From contig CM040445.1 of the NCBI GenBank assembly GCA_022749755.1, positions 12,669,182 to 12,733,181 of the forward strand: DNA of 64,000 bases, written 5' to 3'. Below, in pieces: positions 55,469 to 64,000 of the stretch. The translations under genes were made by a program, and so were the position numbers. Position 1 is the first letter of the stretch. Each line of letters opens with the position of its first letter. A model generated the notes under the pieces. The model did not search any database and was not told where the DNA came from. It saw only the letters and a list, made by a program, of their open reading frames with translations. Source of the DNA: Azadirachta indica (taxonomy: Eukaryota > Streptophyta > Magnoliopsida > Sapindales > Meliaceae).

Positions 55469-55509
<41 letters not shown>
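55469..55509. repeat. (TA)n microsatellite
   Basis: About 20 TA units, one of the longest TA tracts in the window; a shorter TA run is at 55651-55670. Confidence 0.95.
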
Positions 55510-55511
<2 letters not shown>

Positions 55512-56198
55512 AAGACAAATGATAATGGAGAAATGCATGGGTGGTGGGTTCAGATGATAATAATAATAATAATAATAATATTTTAGTGTAAGTAAGGTCT
55601 TACAGAACATAATATTCTTAAATTGTCTTGTCTTATGAAGAGGGCCCTACATATATATATATATATATATGTATGTATGGGTACCAAAGCAAATTGATTA
55701 TTATTAATTATTCAGCTTGTGCATGTAATGTAATGATATCATAGTTTTCTCTTGGAAGTATGTCCTGATTGAAGCCATATGTCTTTTCTTGCCTCCTCAT
55801 TTTCCTTTTGATTTGTTCTTCTCTATTTCTCTCAGTCTAATAATAATAATGGACAAGCATTTATATATTTAAATAAATTAATAAAATTATTATATATATA
55901 TATATATATATAATGTTTGAAAAATAATGTCTGTATCTTTTAACAGCTTTTACACAATACAAACAGATCTTGTTCATCATTCTATCAACTATCGAAGCAT
56001 CTCTCTTCACAATAACTAAAGCAAATCCAGGTCTGGTGTGGCATGTTGGCTATGCCCATATCTCTTTGCTATATCCTTATTAAATTTTAATTTCAGTATA
56101 TACGAATTCGAATGTTTGTAAATACATAATCTACAATAATTTAATGTTAGATTTTAATACAAGGAAGGGGTAGAAGAAAAAATTGGCAGGCCTATTGA

Positions 56199-56229
56199 AT
56201 TCATTCATTCATTCATTCATTCATTCATT
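56199..56229 (+). repeat. (TTCA)n microsatellite
   Basis: About seven TTCA units; a (CATC)n run lies further on at 56617-56640. Confidence 0.9.
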
Positions 56230-57200
56230 TCATCATGTCAAATCCTGATGAATTTTCATCGGGGGAATTAAAAAAAAAAAAAAAATGGACCTACTTAAAA
56301 CCACCTGCATTAATTTTTTTAATACATACATACATATATACTTCAATCATTGTAGGAGGATTTCTTTCTGGTGAAATTAAAATTTAATTGTTATATTTTT
56401 ACTAATTAATTACTCGCAATATATAACTGGGTTCAAAATATGTCTCAAACAAGCTGCCTTACGCATAAATGACAAACAAATAATTAAAGTTTCAATTAAA
56501 GAAATTTCAGTACGAACTGAGAAATTTCTTTGAAGTTTCATGTAAATTTCATTTATCCATCAAATTCCAAATGGGGTTTTGGTTTTGGATACGTATATCA
56601 TGAGTTGATGATATCTATCCATCCATCCATCCATCCATCTATCTATCTCTTGCATATATTCACATACGAAGCAGAAAAAAACACAAGGGACATAATCTGC
56701 ATTAGAGCTAGATATGTAAGCTAATTAATTATTGTGGATATACCTATAATTTAACCCCTTGTTAATTAATGGAGATAAGCCAAAGAAGAAAGAGACAGAA
56801 ATAAAATTCCAGTGAATGCTATATGTATTGATCGATAAGAAAAAATTAAAGGGTTTGTCAATTTCCCAGCAAAAGAAGTTAGGTTCCTTGGTTTGGTTCT
56901 GCTTGTGCTTGTTCTTGAATTTGTTCTTTATTTCCTAATTCCATTATAAAACACATTCATTCTTTTTTCTCTCTCTCTTTCTTTATTCTTCGATCCAATG
57001 AGAAAAAAATAAAAGCAAATAGGGTTAAAGTTCAATTATCTACTCAGACAAGGAGCGTGGGTTGTCCTAACTTTTCCTCTTTCTTCACTTCTTTTGATCT
57101 CTCTTCTCTTTATCTTTTATATGGAAGATGACCCTTTTTGTTCTCCATGTGCTTCAAACATGGTAGTGGATCATCTCACACGAAAGACAAACACCTAGAA

Positions 57201-57240
<40 letters not shown>
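57201..57240 (+). repeat. (AAT)n microsatellite
   Basis: About 13 AAT units in a row. Confidence 0.95.
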
Positions 57241-57466
57241 TATGGTATATTTATATATGTTCATATACTGCAAGTGCATGGAATTTCCATGGACTCCAAA
57301 CCAAATCGATAACATGTCATTTCAAATACTATAGATAAATATCATGTCATTCATTTGTATGTAGATGCATATTTGTTTCAAAATTAACAAATCAGAATAA
57401 TAATTAAGATAAATGAAATATAAAATTGATCGTATTTAAGACTGTTGTATCCAAGACTTTAATAGG

Positions 57467-57468
<2 letters not shown>

Positions 57469-57501
<33 letters not shown>
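57469..57501. repeat. (AT)n microsatellite
   Basis: About 16 AT units. Confidence 0.95.
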
Positions 57502-57503
<2 letters not shown>

Positions 57504-57836
57504 AGGATGTGGGTACAAAAAGATAGAATCTTGATGCTTCTTTTGGTTGGAAAGCAATGAAAGGAAAGAGAAACAAACAACAGAAAGTGACCAAAAAGAG
57601 GTTATAAGTGGTAACATGTCACGAAAAAGCTTGAACTGAGAAAGAATAAAGATAAGATCAAAAAGGGTTATTTACAACAAAGGAAAAAAAAAGGCGCCCT
57701 TGGAAGAATTGACACAAACTTTTTTCAGGAGGCGGATCGAAAGAACAGGGATTTGTAACATCATATCATGTACGTATCATATTTACACATAAAATAATCA
57801 TAAACAAAAAAAATAAATTTTTATTAACTGTTATAT

Positions 57837-57839
<3 letters not shown>

Positions 57840-57882
<43 letters not shown>

Positions 57883-57886
57883 GAGA
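57840..57886. repeat. (GA)n microsatellite
   Basis: About 22 GA units with one TA interruption. Confidence 0.95.
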
Positions 57887-59780
57887 AAAGAAAACATATA
57901 TATGTGTATAGAGTAATGTTATTAATGGAGAAAAGTTAGTGCCCCCAACAAACCCTAATCATGAATTAAGATGTAGAGGGACCCTTTGAATTTGGGCATC
58001 TTTTGATCAGAAATTTCTGCTAAAAAGTTGAGTACTGATGGCTCCAGAAGCAAACCATGTGAGTGGGGGAGACTTATAATTATCTTTAAATCCAAAAAGA
58101 GTTGGGTTGGGCTTGCGTTTGCTTTGCAATTTTTCGTTGCTTCTGCTTCTGCAGCTTATTAGTGATGTGCAAAGTGCAAATGCCTGCCCCCAAAGTCTAA
58201 AAGTCAAAACGCATCAAATCTCCCCCATTGAAGATCAAAAGTTTCTCTTACTTTTTATAAAAGATCAACACACCAATTGCCAACGTACAATCATACATTT
58301 CCATTTCCATTTCCATTATTTATCAAATTAATTCATTCATTCACATTTAAGCAGTAAAAACCAAGTTTGAAACTTCCGGGGGGCCACTCCTAGCTGCTAC
58401 CTATTTCTTTCATTGTTCTGTTGTCTTTCCTTTCATGATTTTCTTTTTCTTTTTCTTTTTTTTGGAATAAATCATTTAATTTCATCACCTTTTCAGTTAA
58501 TTGAGTATATGTTAATGATTTATGTAACATTAAATTAGACTACTCAATCATTATTCTCTTCAAACCCCTATAGCAGTTGTTTCCCTTTAACTTAAAATGA
58601 ATTTATTTATTTATTAGATTTATCAAACTATATATTCCTGCTATTGAGTTAACAATCAATTAATCATGCTATCTTACTAGTTTATTGTTTTTCTTTTTAT
58701 TAAAATGTGAATCTAATATGAATTAATGATGCTCTTATATTGTACTAATTACTTTTAGTGCCTATTCTTCTTCTTGTGTTGTACTGGTTCGATCCAATTT
58801 ACATCTCCCTAACCCGAGCCCCAATCTTTGATGGGATTTGATTGAAAGTATACTTTTCTAACTTTTCAATCTAGTAATGAATGAAACTTGAAAAGACACT
58901 TTTATCTAAGTAAAGTAGAATAGTGTTTGTAAGGCCTATAGGCCCATTTCATAAATTTCCAGGTCTTTTGTGGAAATAGTGGCCCACTACAAAATTCTTG
59001 GTAGGCCAGCTTATGAGGCCCATCATAGGCCCATTGATTGGAGAATCTTCTTTTTATGTCTTCAATAACATGACGAAGAACCAAGACTATTACTAGCTTT
59101 TTTTTTTTTTTTTGACAACTATTCCGAGATTGAAACTCCGTATAGTATAACTCTATTTTTAATTTCTTATACAAATTTACGAATTAAAAAACAATCGTGT
59201 CAAAAGTGAAAAAAAATCGTGTAAAACATATGATAACTAAATAATATAATCATATTAATTTAACTTATTTGCTAATACCCACAAAATAATATAAAGATAT
59301 AAGGATTGATATGGCATGGAAGATTTTTTTTTTCTTATACATAAAAGTAGAAAGTAATACTATATATATATATATAAATTTTTATATAAATTTAATAATA
59401 TAAATTAACGTGATAGTAGTATATTATTGTTTCATGTTCTATATACATACTATTTACAGAAGTTAAAGAAACAAAACTAACCAGTTATAGAAGAATGACC
59501 TAATGTATGTAGAAGATAGTGTATATAAGAATTTGTATTCACAATATTATTGAAATATAATATAAAGGAAGAAAATTTTAGAATAGGAAATAAATAAATG
59601 TGGCCGTGCTCTTTGTTATTATTATTATTATTATTATTTTTTGCGTCTGCATTTGCAATTGCATGGACATCAATTCTGACATGGGAAATAAAGAATTTTA
59701 GAGCATGTTATTTAAAACAGCCTGATCAGGAATTAATTAATGCGGAAAGATATGGAAGAAGAAATAATTAATTATTAATT

Positions 59781-60592
59781 TCAGCCGAAGAATCCTGAAC
59801 TCGTTTTACGATTGATGGAGGAAATGACTGAAACTACAGCCATGCATACGAAAGCTCCAAGCAGGAGGCCGGTGGCGATATAACTCTTGTCGAGAAATTT
59901 CTCGATGGGAGATTTCAAATCGTCTGCATCAGCAACACCAGCTTCTACAAGCCGCGCAATCAAATCATTCAGAAATCTTTTGAACTCGAATGTTATTGCA
60001 AAACCAGCTCCGACACCTGTTGCTAAAAGGAAGCTGATAATCTGAAAAATTAAAAACAAAAATAAAAAAAAAATAATGTACGTGTAAAGTAATTATTTTA
60101 ATTAAAAGTATGGTAGGTATAGTATAGACCTTATCACCATAGAAGTCAAAATCCGGCAAGAATCTGCCGGTTATCAGCCTCTTTTGGGTAGACACAAAGT
60201 ATATAGTGAAAGGTAATTGCAACAGTGAATAAGCTGCTCCGATTACCGCTGTAGAAAATACGTATCTGCAATTTTTCATCACCAACGTTGTTAAAATTAC
60301 ACAAGTACGTATAATACAGGTGGGAGTCGATTGATTCAACTGAGAAAGATTCTCAAACTATGTAGAATTTAGAATTCGCTTTGATTTTCTCTCATCATTT
60401 ACAAATTAAGGGTATTTGAATGAATGGATGGAATCACCTATAAGCAAAGACATCTTTGAAAGTTGTCTTGGAACCATCATCGTTGTTGAAAGTGTTGATA
60501 ATAAATACCACAATGCAGCCTGCTGAAAGCAAGATAGTCAGAATCCTGAGTATAAGCATTGAGATTGCCATCCCTTTGCCTGATCTTGCCAT
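59781..60592 (-). CDS. CASP-like membrane protein, CASPL4D type
   Basis: Exons 60592-60438, 60265-60130 and 60041-59781 give 183 aa. CASP-like proteins are four-helix plasma-membrane proteins related to the Casparian-strip scaffold proteins. Four hydrophobic segments are visible: about residues 8-33 (MAISMLILRILTILLSAGC), 53-76 (VFSTAVIGAAYSLLQLPFTI), 98-117 (ISFLLATGVGAGFAITFEF) and 151-171 (YIATGLLLGAFVCMAVVSVI). FDFYGDKIISFLLATGVGAGFA is a family-like block leading into the third segment. The start at 60592 (MARSGKGMA) is the first ATG; the frame upstream offers only a TTG. The third loop is longer and charged, ending in KSPIEKFLDKS. Family assignment is from memory of CASPL4D1 and is fairly secure. 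Confidence 0.85.
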
Positions 60593-62002
60593 ATTCACAC
60601 TGCCTGTAATATTTACTTCCTTCAAACTCAAATTTCCTCCTTCAATTTGTAGAAAAAATTAAGCTGCGCTCCTGTTCACATATCCACGATTTTATGTGCG
60701 ATATATTTATAGAAATGGAGAGGCTTCAGGTTTTTCTGACTGATCTCGGTTGTGTCAACTAATTTTGGCAGGATTAACGTTGTTTTTTAGGGCAACTATC
60801 CTAAGATCTGTTGGCCGGACAACTGTTAAATGTTCAAAGTTTAAAGATTTTTACAATGTTGCTTTAGGAGGTCCTAATAATATTTTTAAATTTTCTTTGT
60901 ACTATCCTTCTAAACTTTAATCCAGCTAACAAACGGCGTAACTGAAAAATATATTTTTTTCTCTTAATATTCAATTTTCACAAGGAAATGTCTTTATTTT
61001 ATAGTATAATGAGTGAAACTTTGTAATACATGATCAGTTATATTAGTTTCGCGACCTCAAGTTTCCATCATTAGATTACACAGATGAAAATTTGTCTCAA
61101 TTTTAAGTCTAAATTTTTTGAAGTGTCCTGATTTAAGGGTGAGCCAAGATAATTAGTGTAGCATGCACAATGCTAAAATGTTTCCCTAAAAGGATTTCTT
61201 ACATCTAAGTTCAGAGTATTTCTGCAACCTGGAAGGAAAATGTCCTAATATTGCAAATCTGAAACAGCTTCCTCTTTTTTACAATTAATGTCTTATTGAA
61301 AAGAGGCAAAATACATGCACCTTCAGTTATATGCACGACCTATGTTTCCACTACAATGTACATGTCCACGCAGCACTATTGCTTTCCAATAAATTAGTTC
61401 CTTGGCCCTGGAAAGACAAACAGATAAACTATGGTTACTCTGCAAGTAAAGCTCTAATTTGCAATATTTTGTTATGTAGAAAGGCAACTCCTCAAGAAAA
61501 TGATAGAAACTACATCCTACTCGAAAAAATTTCACTTCAGAACTGTATTAACTTTACTAGTCAAGCCGAGAATTAATTTAGGGAATTTAATAGTACGTTG
61601 GTAACTGATGACCTTTTTGCATTTTGAAAACATAACAATTAGATCTTTCGTTTTCACCAGCAAGATCTCATGGTATAAATCAGTTTCATCTCTTGAGCAA
61701 TTTTAATTCTGATGCTCTGGGGGACAAGAAGAATCACCGTTATAGAACAAATTTTTTGTTCATTTGTAACATAAGATTCTTAGGTTCTTTAACTTCCTAG
61801 GGTTAGCCATTCCATTTTCAAAACTAATTTAAAGAGGCAACTGAGTTTAGTTCACAGTTAAGTAGAACAGATCAAGCTAGCATTGTCACATGTAAGAGTG
61901 ATGGCAAATTAAAATATACCTTCAATCTCATTGCAGCCCAAACGCCAACTGAAATGCTGAATGTACTGCTTCAGAATTTTCAAAATGTGACCTCTGAGAT
62001 GC
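60593..62002. other. CASP-like promoter and 3' UTR of the next gene
   Basis: A TATATTTATA at about 60700-60710 may be the CASP-like TATA box. From about 61300 to 62002 the sequence probably includes the 3' UTR of the gene at 62003-63922; a GAAG|GTATAT near 61916 could be a UTR donor. No separate gene was seen. Confidence 0.4.
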
Positions 62003-63778
62003 CTAGACTCCCCACTCATCTTCTGAAGGCAACTTATATGTACGGGTGATACGAATCTGAAGCAAAAACAAGTTAGTAGCAAATGTTGAAACCAAATATG
62101 GGTGTGACAATTCAGTTTTCTCAGGAAGCAGTTCATTTATGATCCACAATACCATTCATTGAGTTACAACAGCCTAGACCTCTAAAACCAGAATATAAAA
62201 GAACATTAGAACCACCAAAACTTGGATAGGATGGTCCCAATAGAACCATTCAATAAAAGCATGCTATGTATTTTAAATTCTGTTTATAATTACCATCACA
62301 ATAATGATTGTTAATTTTGAATAAATGTTTAAGTGGCAAAAATTTTATGATAGGCGTGTGAATAACGTGGCACACCCATCTTCATCAGGACTGCCAGACA
62401 GTAGGAGAGAGTCTTCTGTGGGTTGTGTGTACCGCATTGTTTGTACACTTATCGAATAAAATTATGGCACATATACATTCATTTTGAAATTGACTAGTCA
62501 TGATAGTGATTATGATAATGAGAGAAAATTTGAAGCATGAGAGACAAGTTTATAGATAATCCCACTGGGACTATCCTACCTAACCTAAGATTTTTGCAGA
62601 CCCCAGACATACCAGACAGAACTTAGGAAATTCATGCCCATGCCCTATGTAACTCTGACATACTAGTAGAGACCAAAAAACACAGCAGAGCTGGACAGTT
62701 GGATACATGAGTTAATTAGCTGGTTTGTGAAGGAGTCATTTGTTCCTTAATTGTTATTTATTTGGTTAAATTTATGAGATCAATGGCTTTGCTCTTACAA
62801 CCTGAATCTCTAGTGGTGATGATTCTAATGCAAAAATACATGAATGCATTATAACATTTTTAACAAAATAAAAGGATTGGTTCAACAAAGAAAAAACAAA
62901 GGGAAATACAGTTGTGGACAAGGCTAACAGAAGCGAGGAACAACCAAGGGAGGCAAAACAAATTTATACAAAAATAAAACCTATCAACACCAAAACATAT
63001 TCCTCCTTCCTCTCGTTGAAAAAGATATCGTAATGCCTTACCTGAGCAAATGCATAAATAGCTCGCAATATTCTAGCATAATCAGTTCCAAGCATTTGAA
63101 TCACAACATCTGCCAAAAATGTTCCCCACAGCCTGCACAAAACACCCATGAATATATATGGATATTTGATTTTAGAATTTCAAAATGGGGCCTCAAAGAA
63201 ACATCGCAAAAGCAGTAAAGATCACAACTTCTACAGTATTAAGTTAGCCAAAAAATTGCCAAACAAGGGAGCAAATCTGAGAAAAATTAAACAGCGACCA
63301 AGAAATAAAAAAGCAAATAAGGGAGAGAAAAAGATGCAAGTGACATGATTTTTTGAAAGATTAAAGGAACTAAGATGTGATCAAGAGTGTTCATACATCG
63401 GGCCAAGTAGCACCATCATACTCCTTAAACCGAGATATCTGGTTGCAGCACCAGCAAAGCCCTGTCCACAATTACAAAAGTTTAGTGCACTAATATGAAA
63501 GCTCCAATAGGATACTAAAGAAATTTATTATCCCATGGTATTAACATAAATAATCAATAAATATATTTTGATGCTTTATTGTTAATGAACAACTCCTTAT
63601 TATATTACAGTAACAACATAGATTTCGTACTGGAATTTTATTACAGTAAAACTTGAATGATACAAATGCCCACAGCTGTATGCAACATCTAGAACAAAAA
63701 CAGAACATGCAGAATAAAGTACAAAGGACATTAGAGCTAACATGGCAGACAATTTCCGAAAAAAGAACTCTTCAGCAT

Positions 63779-63813
<35 letters not shown>

Positions 63814-63922
63814 TATACATATACATGTAAACAAATTAAAACACGGTTAATGATAAGATGACCTGTTTTGCCGCAAGCAAGGCTGCTCTGGACTCCAAAT
63901 TAATAGCAGCTAATTGGCCACC
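62003..63922 (-). CDS. 3' end of an unidentified, probably plastid, membrane protein gene (partial)
   Basis: Four consecutive exons with good splice sites and continuous phase: 63922-63863, 63461-63397, 63132-63042 and 62056-62003, ending at a TAG. They encode the last 89 residues. The sequence runs GGQLAAINLESRAALLAAKQ, then GFAGAATRYLGLRSMMVLLGP, then LWGTFLADVVIQMLGTDYAR, then ILRAIYAFAQIRITRTYKL, ending SEDEWGV. Two or three hydrophobic stretches suggest membrane association. The upstream exons lie beyond the right edge. It vaguely recalls the uncharacterised chloroplast protein type of Arabidopsis At5g03900, but I could not check this and assign no function. Confidence 0.75.
63782..63810. 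repeat. (TA)n microsatellite in an intron
   Basis: About 14 TA units lying within the intron between the exons at 63461 and 63863 of the partial gene. Confidence 0.9.
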
Positions 63923-64000
63923 CTGAAAATGGAGAAAGCAGAGGACACTTCAGCTTGCTCTGCCAGCATGCTTGTCATTTTATGACGATATCTCTGCCAA

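Larger units (their letters stand above)
48297..59780. other. 11.5-kb gene-free region with microsatellites
   Basis: This lies upstream of the IDD gene and downstream of the CASP-like gene. The first ~300 bp are the IDD leader and promoter, with three TATCAGCTT/GATCAGCTTT words at 48500-48543. I saw no gene with family resemblance on either strand and no known microRNA. GC-richer islands stand out at 50650-50870, 52140-52380, 53935-54200 and 57900-58260; they could be regulatory or non-coding transcripts. Confidence 0.5.

Noticed and set aside
57524..57542. AGAATCTTGATGCTTC, resembling the start of miR172
   Set aside because: The match breaks after about 13 bases and no pairing arm for a precursor hairpin is nearby.
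60593..60631. Extension of the CASP-like protein to an upstream start (SLKEVNITGSVN)
   Set aside because: The upstream codon is TTG, not ATG; the ATG at 60592 gives a normal CASP-like N-terminus.

Overview
This is a nuclear chromosome segment from a flowering plant, most likely a eudicot. The evidence is spliced genes with GT/AG introns in a very AT-rich background, many (AT)n, (GA)n and (AAT)n microsatellites, and plant-only families: an RGG-type ARGONAUTE1 with a miR168 site, a PLS-DYW pentatricopeptide repeat protein, NAC, ZF-HD and IDD transcription factors, and a CASP-like membrane protein. I could not fix the genus. No bacterial operon, CRISPR array, rRNA, tRNA or virus was seen.

Layout. 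1118-7493 (-): AGO1 in 21 coding exons plus a leader exon and 1.1 kb leader intron, transcribed from about 8.7 kb. 11336-13765 (-): intronless DYW-type PPR protein. 13.8-18.9 kb: AT-rich, holding short inverted-repeat transposons. 18979-22360 (+): three-exon NAC factor. 23768-31779 (+): 20-exon dihydroxyacetone kinase. 32872-35770 (+): four-exon calmodulin. 36961-37497 (-): intronless ZF-HD homeodomain protein. 37.5-46 kb: AT-rich, with more inverted-repeat elements. 46068-48296 (-): IDD zinc-finger factor of the SGR5/IDD15 type. 48.3-59.8 kb: gene-free and microsatellite-rich, with some GC-richer islands. 59781-60592 (-): CASP-like protein. 62003-63922 (-): last four exons of a gene that runs off the right edge.

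The genes are ordinary, unlinked housekeeping and regulatory genes; nothing suggests they form one pathway. The gene models were joined by hand from splice signals and reading phase, and all complete models close in frame.

The less routine content lies between and inside the genes. Two ~600-bp hAT-like non-autonomous elements, one beyond AGO1 and one in the first calmodulin intron, have recognisable 8-bp target duplications. Two ~423-bp elements with 3-bp TAA/TTA duplications sit 28 kb apart in opposite orientation. A pair of ~200-bp long-inverted-repeat MITEs is also present. The AGO1 gene carries a near-perfect miR168 site and one GC-AG intron in the PIWI region. I found no convincing new biological system.
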